Source: Desulfurellaceae bacterium
Lineage (GTDB): Bacteria > Desulfobacterota > Binatia > Bin18
Reading direction: 5' to 3'
NCBI GenBank assembly: GCA_021296095.1
Contig: JAGWBB010000004.1
Span: forward strand, 1 to 51,567
Length of the DNA stretch: 51,567 nucleotides
Made by a program: the position numbers and the translations under genes. The notes below the pieces were generated by a model. It did no database searches and was not told the origin of the DNA. It saw only the letters and a program-made list of their open reading frames with translations. Below are positions 32,477 to 42,066 of the stretch, piece after piece. How positions within the stretch are numbered: position 1 is the first letter of the stretch; every line of letters starts with the position of its first letter.

Positions 32477-35242
32477 ATGCGAAAACTGATGCTTGGTGGT
32501 CTGGTCCTGCTGCTCCTGATCGGCGGCCTGCTGGCATTTGCCGTATCGAATCTCAACAGTCTGGTCGAGGCCAATAAGGACCGGCTGTTGGCCCAGGCCG
32601 AGCAGGCCCTGGGCCGTCCGCTGCAGATTGGAGACATCGAACTCAGCCTGTGGGGCGGGATCGGCGCCCGGCTGCAAAACGTGGCTCTGGCCGACGACCC
32701 GGCCTTCTCCTCGGAGACCTTTGTCCGTGCGACAGACCTGCAAATCAGGCTCAAGTTCATGCCGCTCCTCAGGCAAGAGCTTGAGGTCGGGCGGGTCATT
32801 GTGCGTGACCCGGTCATTCGGCTGATTCGCAACGCCCAGGGCGTGTTCAATTTTGCCAGCCTGGGCCGAGGGCAGACGCAGGACGCTTCACCTCAAGACT
32901 CCGGCGGGACGCAGGCCGTTCCGCCCCAAGCCTCGGAGGCAGCCCCGGCCAGCGGCGGGGAGGGTCTTCTGCTGCTGGTCGCCCTGGCCAATATCGTCAA
33001 CGGCGATATCCACTACACCGACCGTCAGACCCGGACCGAGCTGCGCCTCAGCCAGATCGACCTGGAGGTCGAGGATCTGAGCCTTGATCGACCCCTCAGC
33101 CTGGAGCTGTCCGCAGCGTTTCTGGCCGAGCAACAGAACCTTCGCGTATCGGGCAGCTTCGGCCCGCTGGGCCCGGAGGTGCAGGTCGAGCAGCTGGCCG
33201 TTGACGCCAGCCTCAGCCTCGACCCGCTCGATAGCGTTGCTCTAGGCCAGGCTTTACCCCAGGTTGTCGAGACACTTCCGCCCGGCCTCGGCCTGTCCGG
33301 TCCGCTGCGCCTCAGCAGCCGCGTGTCGGGAACGGCCGCCGCTCTGATGGTATCGGATGTGCGACTGACAGCCTCGGTGTTCGAGTCCGATCAGGCCAAC
33401 CTGCGGGTGACGGGCGAGGTGGGTCCGCTGGGCGCCGACATGGCCGCCCTGCGCCTCAGCGGCGATATTGCCCTGGGGCCGCTCGCCCTGCCCCGACTCC
33501 TGCGCTTTGACCCGCTGGCCGCCCATCTCCCGCCTGAACTGAGGGCTGAGGGTCCGGCTACGGTAACGCTCCGGGCCGAGGGCGGGCTGGACGATCTGGC
33601 CCTCACCGCAACAGTCGAAGCCACGGACAGTGCGCTTGCGTTTGGCGACCGGTTTCGCAAACCCCGGGCCACGCCGCTGGTGATAACAACCGAGGCCCGC
33701 CTGATGCCGGAGCGCGTCGATCTCCAGGAGGCAAAAATCCAGCTGCACACCCTGGCCCTGACCACCAGCGGCGAGGTCAGCCTCGGCAATCGCCCAAACC
33801 TGGATCTGCGGCTGGACTCCAATCGGGTTGATCTGGCCGGCTGGAGCGGGATTGTGCCTGAGCTGCACGCTTTGTCTGCCGCCGGACAGATGGAGCTGCA
33901 CTGCCGCATCAAGGGACAGATAAGCGAAGAGCGATGGCCCGACGTGACCGGCACGTTTGACCTCCACCAGGCGAGCGCCAGCCTGGCCCAACTCCCCCAA
34001 CCGCTGACCGCCCTGAACGCCTCGATTCGCTTGACCGGCCAGGGCGCCAGCATCCAAAATGCCTCGGCTCGGATCGGCAGATCGACCCTCGCGTTTGCCG
34101 CAGACCTTGCCCGCCTGAGGCCCGTGGACGCACGCTACAGCCTGAGTTCGCCCGAGCTGTGGCTGGCGGATGTCCTGACCGATGGGCAGGCCGCCTCGGA
34201 TGTCCTCAGCAGTCTCAAGAGCGAAGGCCGGCTGCGGCTGGAAGGCGGACGGCTGGCGCTCGGCGCCACGCTCTCCTCGGCCCAGGGCCGACTGGCCGCA
34301 GTTGACTATACGGACCTCCAGGCCGAGCTGTCCCTGTCAGACCAGGTAGCCAGGCTTGAGCGGCTCAGTGTCGATACGCTGGGCGGCTCGGTCGTTGCCT
34401 CGGGACGTTACGATACGGCTGCCAGCCCGCCCCGGCTCCGACTCGCCTCGCAGGTCTCGAACATTGAGCTGGCCGAGCTGTTCAGGGTCTCCCTGCCCGG
34501 GGCGTCCGACTCCGCGCACGGCACGGCCGATTTCAGCCTTGAGCTGACCGGCAGCGGCCGGGACTGGCCAGCCCTGAAACCGAGCCTGGACGGTCGGGGT
34601 GAGCTGGAGATCAAGGACGGGGCGCTGACCGACATCAACATTGCCGACGAGGTGCTGCGGCAGGTCACCGGTATTCCGGGTCTGACGAATTTTGTTTCGC
34701 CACGCGTGCGCCAAAAGTACCCGGCTCTTTTCAGTCGCCGAGACACCGAGTTTCTTCAGCTGGGCGGCCGTCTTCGGCTCAGCCAGGGCAGAATCCTGCT
34801 TGACGACGTGCAGCTGGCGGCGGCCGATTATACGACCCAGGGCCAGGGCTGGCTGGACTACGACCAGACCGTTGATTTTCAGGGTCAACTCATTCTGGCC
34901 GAGGAGCTGTCACAGGATATTCAAGACGGCGTGCGGCTGGCCAGTCTGCTCAGCAACGATCAGGGACGGATTGCGCTGCCCTTTGCCCTGCGCGGCAGCC
35001 TGCCCGGCGCAAAACCCGTGCCTGACATCACGGCCATAGCCCGGCGGGTCCAGCGCGGTCTTGTCACCCAGGGCGTCGAAGCCCTGCAAGACAAGGTCTT
35101 GAACAAACTCCTACCCCCGACGGCGACGCGTGACGGAGGGACACAAGACGGCCGGGACGACGCCCCGGCCGATCCGGTCAGGCCCGAGGACGTGTTAAGA
35201 GAAGGCTTGCGGGAAGGGCTGAGGGGCCTGTTCGGACGCTAA
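32477..35242 (+). CDS. AsmA family protein
   Basis: A 921-residue envelope protein. The start at 32477 follows AAGGACGG and gives MRKLMLGGLVLLLLIGGLL, an N-terminal anchor. The AsmA N-terminal pattern comes next (ANKDRLLAQAEQALGRPLQIGDIELSLWGGIGARLQNVALADDP). Long repeated beta-rich blocks follow, then the C-terminal AsmA-2-like part, GRGELEIKDGALTDINIADEVL and FSRRDTEFLQLGG. AsmA/TamB/YhdP proteins form long periplasmic grooves and help move phospholipid to the outer membrane. It is translationally coupled to the HAD gene and converges on lpxD with a four-base overlap. Confidence 0.9.
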   Translation: MRKLMLGGLVLLLLIGGLLAFAVSNLNSLVEANKDRLLAQAEQALGRPLQIGDIELSLWGGIGARLQNVALADDPAFSSETFVRATDLQIRLKFMPLLRQELEVGRVIVRDPVIRLIRNAQGVFNFASLGRGQTQDASPQDSGGTQAVPPQASEAAPASGGEGLLLLVALANIVNGDIHYTDRQTRTELRLSQIDLEVEDLSLDRPLSLELSAAFLAEQQNLRVSGSFGPLGPEVQVEQLAVDASLSLDPLDSVALGQALPQVVETLPPGLGLSGPLRLSSRVSGTAAALMVSDVRLTASVFESDQANLRVTGEVGPLGADMAALRLSGDIALGPLALPRLLRFDPLAAHLPPELRAEGPATVTLRAEGGLDDLALTATVEATDSALAFGDRFRKPRATPLVITTEARLMPERVDLQEAKIQLHTLALTTSGEVSLGNRPNLDLRLDSNRVDLAGWSGIVPELHALSAAGQMELHCRIKGQISEERWPDVTGTFDLHQASASLAQLPQPLTALNASIRLTGQGASIQNASARIGRSTLAFAADLARLRPVDARYSLSSPELWLADVLTDGQAASDVLSSLKSEGRLRLEGGRLALGATLSSAQGRLAAVDYTDLQAELSLSDQVARLERLSVDTLGGSVVASGRYDTAASPPRLRLASQVSNIELAELFRVSLPGASDSAHGTADFSLELTGSGRDWPALKPSLDGRGELEIKDGALTDINIADEVLRQVTGIPGLTNFVSPRVRQKYPALFSRRDTEFLQLGGRLRLSQGRILLDDVQLAAADYTTQGQGWLDYDQTVDFQGQLILAEELSQDIQDGVRLASLLSNDQGRIALPFALRGSLPGAKPVPDITAIARRVQRGLVTQGVEALQDKVLNKLLPPTATRDGGTQDGRDDAPADPVRPEDVLREGLREGLRGLFGR

Positions 35243-36327
35243 GCGCTCCGCTTGGGTGCGTCTTCTCCCTTCTGGCCCTGGCCCTCCTGGCCCTCCTGGC
35301 CGCCCACAAGCCGGCCAATCGCCCGCTCCACCCGTCGCAGCCGACGGACCACTTCGGGCAGCCTGGGCAGCAGGGCCGAATAGCGGCGCCAGGAAAAGAT
35401 ATCGACGGCCGGATAGCCGCCGATAACGGAGTCGGGCGGCACATCGTTGGGAATGCCGCTCTTGGCCGCCACCCGCGTCTTGTCGCCGATCGTCAAATGA
35501 CCGGCAACACCGACCTGACCGCCCATTTGCACCCCTGAGCCGACTTTGGTGCTGCCCGACAGTCCGACCTGAGCGGCCAGCAGCACGCCCTGGCCAAGCT
35601 CGCAGCCGTGGGCAATCATCACCAGATTGTCGATCTTGGTCCCCCGACCGATGCGCGTCGCCCCCAGGGTGGCCCGGTCAACGGTGGTGTTGGCGCCGAT
35701 TTCGACCTCGTCCTCAAGCACGACATGACCGGTCTGCGGATTCGGCACAACCGTCCCGTCGGGCAGCGGCACATAGCCGAACCCGTCCCCGCCAACGACC
35801 GCCCCACTCTGCAGGACAACCCGGTGGCCGATCCGCGTGCCCTCGCGCACTACCGCGCCGGCGTGGGCGGTAAACCGGTCGCCAATCCTGACCTGGGGAT
35901 AAATGACGACATGGGCGGCGAGGCGCGCCCCGCGGCCAATCACCACCTCGTCGCCGACCACGGCGTAGGGTCCGACCGAGGCGCCCTCGCCAATTCGAGC
36001 CGAGGGCGCAATCACGGCCGTGGGATGAATTCCCGCAGGCGGGACGTAGGGCGGATAAAACCAGCCCAGCACCTGAGACAGGGACAGCGCCGGGTTGTCC
36101 ACCCGGACCAGGGCCAGCCTGTCCGCAAGCTGTCCGAGCGGCACGTCCCGAGCCACCAGGACCGCAGCCGCCCTGGTCAGCGGGAGTTTGGCCGCGTATT
36201 TTTTGTTGGTCAGAAAGGTCAGCTCTGCCGGTCCGGCCTCTTCGATGGGCTTGATGCCGTCAATCTCCAGCGCGCCGTCGCCGTGGAGTTCGGCGCCTAA
36301 GCGCTCGGCGATGTGTCCAAGTTTCAT
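35239..36327 (-). CDS. lpxD: UDP-3-O-acylglucosamine N-acyltransferase LpxD
   Basis: A 362-residue enzyme that adds the second acyl chain in lipid A synthesis. The N-terminal uridine-binding domain (about 1-100) is followed by a long left-handed beta-helix of hexapeptide repeats. The active-site region contains [17 protein letters not shown], with the catalytic His in IAHG, as in all LpxD. A short helical tail ends in low-complexity [24 protein letters not shown] precedes the start. Its presence shows that the organism makes lipopolysaccharide. It is not next to lpxA or fabZ here, unlike in many proteobacteria. Confidence 0.95.
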   Translation of the reverse strand: MKLGHIAERLGAELHGDGALEIDGIKPIEEAGPAELTFLTNKKYAAKLPLTRAAAVLVARDVPLGQLADRLALVRVDNPALSLSQVLGWFYPPYVPPAGIHPTAVIAPSARIGEGASVGPYAVVGDEVVIGRGARLAAHVVIYPQVRIGDRFTAHAGAVVREGTRIGHRVVLQSGAVVGGDGFGYVPLPDGTVVPNPQTGHVVLEDEVEIGANTTVDRATLGATRIGRGTKIDNLVMIAHGCELGQGVLLAAQVGLSGSTKVGSGVQMGGQVGVAGHLTIGDKTRVAAKSGIPNDVPPDSVIGGYPAVDIFSWRRYSALLPRLPEVVRRLRRVERAIGRLVGGQEGQEGQGQKGEDAPKRSA

Positions 36328-36475
36328 CCGGCCTCTCCTTTCACCCTTGCCTATGTGTCGCCCCTATCGCTCTCCCACCACTACCGGCCCACCCTTTGCT
36401 TGTCACTCCCCGGCCTGTGTGTTAGGAACACCACTGGCCGCCGCCAAAATCCGGGACGAAAACGCAAAGGCATTC

Positions 36476-37348
36476 ATGCAAACACTCAAACTCGGGATTC
36501 CCAAAGGCAGTCTGGAAGCCACCACCATCGACCTGTTTCGCAAAGCCGGCTGGAAAATCACCACCAGTTCGCGGAGCTATTTTCCCAGCATTGATGACCC
36601 GACGCTGCGCTGCATGCTGGTCCGGGCTCAAGAGATGGCCCAGTATGTGGAATCCGGCGCGCTGGATGTCGGACTGACCGGCAAAGACTGGATCATGGAG
36701 CAGAACGCCGATGTCGAGGTGGTCAAAGATCTGGTCTACTCCAAGGCCAGCTTTCAGCCGACCCGCTGGGTCATTGCGGTGCCGCACGATTCGCCGATCA
36801 CAACTCCTCAGGATTTGCACGGCAAACGGATCGCCACCGAACTGGTCGCCTACACCAAGCGCTACTTTGCCGAACGGGATATCGATGTCGCGGTCGAATT
36901 TTCGTGGGGTGCGACCGAGGCCAAGGCGGCCGAGGAACTGGTTGACGCGATTGTTGAGGTCACCGAGTCCGGTTCGACCATCCGCGCCCACGGCCTCAGG
37001 ATCATCCACGAGCTGTTCACCTCCAACCCGCAGCTGATTGCCAACCGTCGAGCCTGGCAGGACCCGGCCAAAAAGGAGCACATCCAGCAGATTGCCCTGC
37101 TGCTGACCGGCGCCCTGGAAGCCGAGGCCAAGGTCGGCATCAAGATGAACGTGCCCAAGGAAAAGCTCGACCACATCGTCGAGATGTTGCCGAGCCTGAC
37201 CGCGCCTACCGTCTCGCCGCTGTACAAGACCCCGTGGTTTGCGGTCGAAAGCGTGATCAGCGAGAGCCGGGTCAGAGAGCTGATCCCCCAGCTCATCAAG
37301 AACGGGGCGGTGGGGATTATCGAATATCCCCTGAACAAAATCATCTAG
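36476..37348 (+). CDS. hisG: ATP phosphoribosyltransferase (long form)
   Basis: A 290-residue HisG, first enzyme of histidine synthesis. The start at 36476 gives [26 protein letters not shown] lies about 6 bases upstream. The phosphoribosyl-binding part has [12 protein letters not shown], and the PRPP loop is seen in [16 protein letters not shown]. The C-terminal 75 residues (from about 215, [22 protein letters not shown]) are the regulatory ACT-like domain of the long form, so HisZ is not needed and histidine feedback is expected. No other his genes are nearby. Confidence 0.95.
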   Translation: MQTLKLGIPKGSLEATTIDLFRKAGWKITTSSRSYFPSIDDPTLRCMLVRAQEMAQYVESGALDVGLTGKDWIMEQNADVEVVKDLVYSKASFQPTRWVIAVPHDSPITTPQDLHGKRIATELVAYTKRYFAERDIDVAVEFSWGATEAKAAEELVDAIVEVTESGSTIRAHGLRIIHELFTSNPQLIANRRAWQDPAKKEHIQQIALLLTGALEAEAKVGIKMNVPKEKLDHIVEMLPSLTAPTVSPLYKTPWFAVESVISESRVRELIPQLIKNGAVGIIEYPLNKII

Positions 37349-37351
37349 GCG

Positions 37352-37379
37352 CAAAAAAGCCCGCACCGAAAGATGCGGG
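37352..37379 (-). terminator. Rho-independent terminator of the rpmF unit
   Basis: Read leftward, GCCCGCA and TGCGGGC (37358-37364 with 37373-37379) form a 7-bp stem with an eight-base loop, followed by six T (37352-37357). It terminates transcription from rpmF. It also sits four bases after the hisG stop, but has no T-tract in that direction. Confidence 0.8.
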
Positions 37380-37400
37380 CCGAAGGCGAATCTCGGATCG

Positions 37401-37601
37401 CTATTCCTCTTCTTCTTCGATGGGCTCGGTCAGCCGCCTGCCCCGATAGTAATACGCACCGTCGGTGCCGATGTGGGCGCGGTGCGACAGGTGGGTTTCG
37501 CCGGTCTGGGTATCCGTCCGCAGCGCCGGAGCCGACAGGGCGTGGTGAGCCCGCCGCTTGTTGCGTTTGGTGCGCGAGGTTCGTCGTTTGGGGACCGCCA
37601 C
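37401..37601 (-). CDS. rpmF: Ribosomal protein bL32
   Basis: A 66-residue bL32, small-protein component of the 50S subunit. It starts with GTG at 37599-37601, preceded by AAAGGA, and reads MAVPKRRTSRTKRNKRRAHHAL, the classic bL32 N-terminus. The zinc-ribbon Cys residues of some bL32 proteins are absent here (Cys-minus form: no Cys in the chain). The tail is acidic (EPIEEEEE), which is unusual. In many bacteria rpmF sits between yceD and plsX or fabH; here it follows a ferredoxin gene instead. Confidence 0.95.
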   Translation of the reverse strand: MAVPKRRTSRTKRNKRRAHHALSAPALRTDTQTGETHLSHRAHIGTDGAYYYRGRRLTEPIEEEEE

Positions 37602-37625
37602 AGGGTTTCCTTTCTGCGCCCTCGC

Positions 37626-38096
37626 TCAGGCCGGGGCTTCGTCGCCCTGTTCCTCCATGGTGCTGAGGAAGGCGTCCTTGTCCGCTCCGGTCATGATAAA
37701 AATCCCCTCCCAGCCGCACACCTCTTCGCACAGCTGGCAGCCGACGCAGGTCTTTTCGTCAACATCGACGCGGCCGAGGTACTGAGGACCGTTATGGACC
37801 GAGGGCGTGATACAGTCAAAAGGGCACACGTCGATACACACGCCGCAGCCGTTGCAGTTATCGAGATGGACTACCGCGATGGGCCGCTCAACCCGCTTCA
37901 AGACAGAGGTCACCGTCCCGAAGGTATCCAAAATGGCGGCGTCGGGGCAGATCACGCCGCAGGCCCCACAGTCGATACACAGCGAGGGTTCGATAAAGTA
38001 GGCTTTTTTGGACTCTCCGCTGATGGCTTTGGTCGGACAGCGCTTCTCGCAGGCGCTACACCCGGTGCAGTTTTCCGCCACGATGGTGAACGGCAT
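37626..38096 (-). CDS. Ferredoxin with four CxxCxxCxxxC motifs
   Basis: A 156-residue electron carrier. The start at 38096 gives MPFTIVAENC. Four cluster motifs are present: Cys10-13-16-20, 40-43-46-50, 81-84-87-91 and 117-120-123-127. The last is followed by Gly rather than Pro. This predicts up to four [4Fe-4S] clusters. There is no signal peptide or Tat motif. It is preceded by a small membrane-protein gene (11-base gap) and followed by rpmF. It could serve a membrane redox complex through that partner; this is inference. Confidence 0.88.
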   Translation of the reverse strand: MPFTIVAENCTGCSACEKRCPTKAISGESKKAYFIEPSLCIDCGACGVICPDAAILDTFGTVTSVLKRVERPIAVVHLDNCNGCGVCIDVCPFDCITPSVHNGPQYLGRVDVDEKTCVGCQLCEEVCGWEGIFIMTGADKDAFLSTMEEQGDEAPA

Positions 38097-38107
38097 ACGG
38101 CCACTCC

Positions 38108-38290
38108 CTATTTCTGCATTTCGTCGAGAATTTCGTCGGCCCGGCCCTCTTCGATCAGTTGGTCGTTTTTCCGGCCTTCCCGAAAGGCGAGCCAAGTGAA
38201 GTACAACACCAGAAACATCAAGCCGACAATAGGGATATTGTCGGGCTTGGTGATGATTTCAACGAACTGTTCCCAACCTGTTTTCTGCAT
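38108..38290 (-). CDS. Small single-helix membrane protein
   Basis: A 60-residue protein starting at 38290 with MQKTGWEQFVEIITKPDNIP. It has one membrane helix (about 21-38, IVGLMFLVLYFTWLAF) and a charged tail (REGRKNDQL...DEILDEMQK). An upstream Met at 38455 would add 55 residues of arginine-rich sequence overlapping the coxB start and is rejected. It is transcribed with the ferredoxin gene. I have no family name for it; the layout suggests an anchor for a redox complex. Confidence 0.7.
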   Translation of the reverse strand: MQKTGWEQFVEIITKPDNIPIVGLMFLVLYFTWLAFREGRKNDQLIEEGRADEILDEMQK

Positions 38291-38386
38291 AACTGCCCCA
38301 ACACTAGCGAGCCCCCCACATTTTGTCAACGAAGGGGGCGCGTCGCTCGCAGACCGCGTTCGGTTTTGGCCGCCCGCCCCCTCCCC

Positions 38387-38414
38387 TTGCGGCAGAACGG
38401 TTTTTCGGTATACA
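38387..38414 (+). promoter_or_regulatory. Candidate promoter of the cytochrome oxidase operon
   Basis: TTGCGG at 38387-38392 and TATACA at 38409-38414 are spaced by 16 bases, 40 bases ahead of the coxB start. The -10 box is good and the -35 box weak. Confidence 0.35.
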
Positions 38415-38453
38415 TGGGAGCGATTCTGCGCAGGGAAAAAGGAAAGGGTATTC

Positions 38454-39233
38454 ATGTTAGAGTGGCTGCCTGAAGACGTCTCGCCGTACGGAGCGGAGAT
38501 CGATTCGCTCTTCTATTTCATCTATTACCTGACCGCTGCGGCTTTCATTGTCGTCACCGCCCTGATGCTCATCTTTCTGTTTGTGTACCGAGACCGGGGC
38601 GACCGGCGGGCGGCCTACACCCACGGCAACACCCCGCTGGAAATCATCTGGACGATCATTCCGGCCATGGTCTTCATCGGTCTGGGGTTGGCCAGCACCT
38701 CGCTGTGGGAGGATATCAAGCTCGTGCCGCCCGACACCGATACCGTGGTCAAGGTGACCGGCAAGCAGTTCAACTGGGAAATCCTGTATCCCGGTCCGGA
38801 CGGCGAGTTCGACACCGCCGACGACAAGCAGGTTGACAACGATATCCGGGTTCCGGCCGGCGAGCCCATCCGGGTCATCCTGGCCTCCAGAGACGTGATT
38901 CACAGCTTCTTTCTGCCCAACCTGCGCTTTAAGCAGGATACCGTTCCAGGTCGAGAGATCATCGGCTGGTTTCAGGCCAACAAGCCGGGCCGGTATGAGA
39001 TCCCGTGCGCCGAGCTGTGCGGCTTCGGCCACTCGGGCATGAAGGGCTGGCTGTACGCCCTGGCCCCGGACGAGTATCAGGCCTGGGTAGACGAGCAGTG
39101 GCCGCCGCCGCCACCGGCAGCAGCAGCGCCGGAAGCGACCGCCGCAGCCACGGACGTGCCCGACGCGCCGGAAGCGGCGGCTGCGGAGACCGCCCCCGAC
39201 ATGCCCGAGGCAGCCCAGACTACCGCTGAATAA
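38454..39233 (+). CDS. coxB: Cytochrome c oxidase subunit II
   Basis: A 259-residue subunit II, preceded by GGAAAGG. Two N-terminal membrane helices (about 17-44 and 61-83) anchor a periplasmic cupredoxin domain. CuA ligands are complete: His150 (DVIHSFF), Cys185, Glu187, Cys189, His193 and Met196 (CAELCGFGHSGM). The C-terminal 50 residues are a Pro/Ala/Glu-rich tail, not a fused cytochrome c (no CxxCH). It accepts electrons from cytochrome c and passes them to subunit I. It is the first gene of the oxidase operon. Confidence 0.96.
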   Translation: MLEWLPEDVSPYGAEIDSLFYFIYYLTAAAFIVVTALMLIFLFVYRDRGDRRAAYTHGNTPLEIIWTIIPAMVFIGLGLASTSLWEDIKLVPPDTDTVVKVTGKQFNWEILYPGPDGEFDTADDKQVDNDIRVPAGEPIRVILASRDVIHSFFLPNLRFKQDTVPGREIIGWFQANKPGRYEIPCAELCGFGHSGMKGWLYALAPDEYQAWVDEQWPPPPPAAAAPEATAAATDVPDAPEAAAAETAPDMPEAAQTTAE

Positions 39234-39287
39234 GCGGCAACCGAGCGAGACCAAGAGCCAGACAGATCAAGCCATAGGAGACAGACC

Positions 39288-41069
39288 ATGAGCGACGCAG
39301 GAGCGGTAGAAGCCCAGGAGGCCCATGCTCACGACGCCCACCACGAGCTGGGATTTATCCGCACCTATATCTTTTCCACCGATCATAAGATGATCGGACG
39401 CCAGTTCTTATTCTCAAGCGTCCTGATGCTCGTCATCGGCGGCCTGCTGGCCATGATGATGCGCTGGGAACTGGCCTGGCCGGAAACCCCGGTACCGTTC
39501 ACCAGCTGGATTTCCGAGCCGTTCATGTACGCCGAGCCGGAGCACGGCCTGTACGGGGCGTATATGGACCCGGCCTTCTACAACTCGCTGTTTACCATGC
39601 ACGCCACAATCATGATTTTCTTTGTGGTCATGCCGTTCATGGTCGGCGGGTTCGGCAACTTCTTGATCCCGCTGATGATTGGCGCGGGCGATATGGCCTT
39701 CCCGGTCCTCAACATGCTGTCGTTCTGGACTGCCGTACCGGCTATCGTGCTGATTCTGTGCAGCTTTTTTGTCGAAGGCGGCGCGGCCGGCGGCGGCTGG
39801 ACCATGTATGCCAGCCTGTCGGCCGATGCGACCTATGGTGCCGGTGCTCAGGGCGTCAACCTGTGGATTATCAGCCTGCTCATCCTGGGTTTTTCGTCTC
39901 TGATGGGCTCAATCAACTATATTACGACGGTCATCAATATGCGGGCGCCGGGCATGACCTGGTTTCGCATGCCGCTGGTCATCTGGTCGTTGTTCGTGAC
40001 CGCCATCCTGCTGCTGCTGGCCCTGCCAGTCCTGACCGCCGCCCTGGGCATGCTGCTGTTTGACCGCACAATGGGCACCAGCTTCTTCCTGCCGGCGGGT
40101 GGGGGAGAGCCTCTGCTGTGGCAACACCTGTTCTGGTTCTTCGGCCACCCCGAGGTGTACATCCTGGTCCTGCCGGCGATGGGCGTCACCTCGGATATTC
40201 TATCCGCATTTTCCCGCAAGCCCATCTTCGGCTATCACGCCATGGCCTTCTCCATGATCGCCCTGGCCTTTTTGTCGTGGATCGTGTGGGGGCACCACAT
40301 GTTCCTGAGCGGCATGAACCCGGTGCTGGGAACCGCGTTTATGTTGACCACGATGGTCATCGCCATTCCGTCCGCCATCAAGACCTTCAACTGGCTCGGC
40401 ACCCTGTGGGGCGGGACCATCCGGTTTACCAGCCCGATGCTGTTTGCCCTCGGCTTTGTGTCCAATTTTGTGATTGGCGGCCTGAGCGGCATCTATATGG
40501 CGGTCACGCCGGTGGATATCTTCATTCACGACACCTACTTCATTGTCGCCCATTTCCACTATGTGGTGGCCGGCATCATCTTCGGCATGTTTGCCGCCCT
40601 GTACTACTGGTTCCCCAAACTGTTCGGCCGGATGATGAACGAACCCCTGGGCAAGCTGCACTTTGCCCTGACCTACATCTTTTTTAATTGCGCCTTCTTC
40701 CCCATGCACTTCCTGGGGGTGGCGGGTCATATGCGGCGCATCTACAACCCGCTGCAGTATGAGTTTCTGGTCGATCTGCAGTGGTGGAATGTGTTCATCA
40801 CCATGAGCGCCTTCTGTCTCGGGGCGTCCCAGCTGATTTTCCTGTTCAATTTCGTGTGGAGTCTGTTCGCCGGCAAAAAGGCCGAGGACAATCCTTGGCA
40901 GGCCAACACCCTGGAATGGACCGCGCCCTCGCCGCCGCCCCACGGCAACTTCGAGACCGTCCCGACCGTCTACCGCGGCCCGTATGAGTACAGCTCGCCG
41001 CTGGTCCAGGAGGACTGGCTGCCCCAGGATAGACGGCTCGGGCCTGAGGCTGCCGCAGCCTCGCACTGA
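39288..41069 (+). CDS. ctaD: Cytochrome c oxidase subunit I (A1 type)
   Basis: A 593-residue heme-copper oxidase catalytic subunit with 12 or more helices, and GGAG upstream. The CuB site has GHPEVYILVLP (His with cross-linked Tyr, and the Glu that marks the A1 subfamily), WGHHMFLSGM (two His) and HFHYVV (heme ligands). D-channel residues are present (GGFGN, and IGAGDMAFPVLN with the channel Asp). The K-channel Lys is in SAIKTFNW. A proton-pumping aa3-type oxidase is expected. The C-terminal tail is hydrophilic. Confidence 0.97.
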   Translation: MSDAGAVEAQEAHAHDAHHELGFIRTYIFSTDHKMIGRQFLFSSVLMLVIGGLLAMMMRWELAWPETPVPFTSWISEPFMYAEPEHGLYGAYMDPAFYNSLFTMHATIMIFFVVMPFMVGGFGNFLIPLMIGAGDMAFPVLNMLSFWTAVPAIVLILCSFFVEGGAAGGGWTMYASLSADATYGAGAQGVNLWIISLLILGFSSLMGSINYITTVINMRAPGMTWFRMPLVIWSLFVTAILLLLALPVLTAALGMLLFDRTMGTSFFLPAGGGEPLLWQHLFWFFGHPEVYILVLPAMGVTSDILSAFSRKPIFGYHAMAFSMIALAFLSWIVWGHHMFLSGMNPVLGTAFMLTTMVIAIPSAIKTFNWLGTLWGGTIRFTSPMLFALGFVSNFVIGGLSGIYMAVTPVDIFIHDTYFIVAHFHYVVAGIIFGMFAALYYWFPKLFGRMMNEPLGKLHFALTYIFFNCAFFPMHFLGVAGHMRRIYNPLQYEFLVDLQWWNVFITMSAFCLGASQLIFLFNFVWSLFAGKKAEDNPWQANTLEWTAPSPPPHGNFETVPTVYRGPYEYSSPLVQEDWLPQDRRLGPEAAAASH

Positions 41070-41115
41070 GCCGGGACGCGCTGGCTGACCCGGCTGTGCA
41101 GACAGCCGGGTTCAT

Positions 41116-42066
41116 ATGAGCATGGCACACCTCAGTCCTTCCTCAGCCCTGTCCACATTTTCCCCCTGGCCCTACCGGTTTGCCCTGCTGACCACCGTCT
41201 GCACCCTGCCCCTGCTGTTTGTGGGCGGCCTGGTCACCAGCCTGGGGGTCGGGCTGGCCGTCCCGGACTGGCCGACGACATTTGGCTACAACATGTTCCT
41301 CTACCCCTGGTCGCAGATGGTTGGCGGCATCTTCTACGAGCACAGCCATCGCCTGCTCGGCTCGGCCGTTGGCTTCTTGACCATCCTGCTTACGGTCGCC
41401 CTGTGGACAACGGAACGGCGGCCGTGGATGCGCTGGCTGGGTGTGGTCGCACTGCTGGCCGTGATCGTCCAAGGCGTGCTCGGAGGACTGCGGGTGGTCC
41501 TGCTCGAAAACCTGCTGGCCCTGATTCACGGCGGCTTGGCCCAGGCGTTTTTTGCCTTCCTGGCCGCCCTGACCCTGCTGGCCTCGGCCGAATGGCAGGA
41601 CCGACAGCCGCAAAAAACGGTCGCGGACGCTGCCTCGGTCCAACGCCTGAGCGTGATCACGACGGTGGCCGTGTATGCCCAGATCGTCCTGGGTGCGGTC
41701 GTACGCCACACCGGCAGCGGGGCCGAAGTCCATATCCTGGGCGCCGTCCTTGTCACCGGTCTCGTCTTCTGGCTGGTCGATTGGATCGTCCAGTCGTACG
41801 CCGACCATCCGTCTGTCCTGCGTTCGGCCCTGCTGCTGCGGCGTCTGCTGTTCGTGCAGCTCGGGCTGGGCGTGCTGGCCTATCTCGGCAAATACACCGC
41901 CAGCGGAGCTTTTCTCAGCCCCGTCGTTGTTGTGCTGGCGACCGTCCATGTCGTCATTGGCGCGCTCATGTTGGCCACCGGCGTCCGCCTCAGCCTGCGT
42001 TCCTATCGTGACGGCGTGGCGCCTTCCGCTCGTCCTGCATTCACCCCGGAACAGGTTTCGGCATGA
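41116..42066 (+). CDS. ctaA: Heme A synthase (COX15/CtaA family)
   Basis: A 316-residue membrane protein with eight helices. It has the pair of heme-binding His contexts typical of CtaA (EHSHRLLGS and ALIHGGLAQ), with GLAVPDWPTTFG and later VRHTGSGAEVH. It oxidises heme O to heme A for the oxidase encoded beside it. An ATG six bases downstream (41122) is an alternative start. It overlaps ctaB by four bases. Confidence 0.93.
   Translation: MSMAHLSPSSALSTFSPWPYRFALLTTVCTLPLLFVGGLVTSLGVGLAVPDWPTTFGYNMFLYPWSQMVGGIFYEHSHRLLGSAVGFLTILLTVALWTTERRPWMRWLGVVALLAVIVQGVLGGLRVVLLENLLALIHGGLAQAFFAFLAALTLLASAEWQDRQPQKTVADAASVQRLSVITTVAVYAQIVLGAVVRHTGSGAEVHILGAVLVTGLVFWLVDWIVQSYADHPSVLRSALLLRRLLFVQLGLGVLAYLGKYTASGAFLSPVVVVLATVHVVIGALMLATGVRLSLRSYRDGVAPSARPAFTPEQVSA

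Noticed and set aside
38108-38455. Longer 115-residue version of the small membrane protein
   Set aside because: The extra N-terminus overlaps the coxB start and is Arg/Ser-rich without a ribosome binding site. The 60-residue form starting at 38290 is more consistent.
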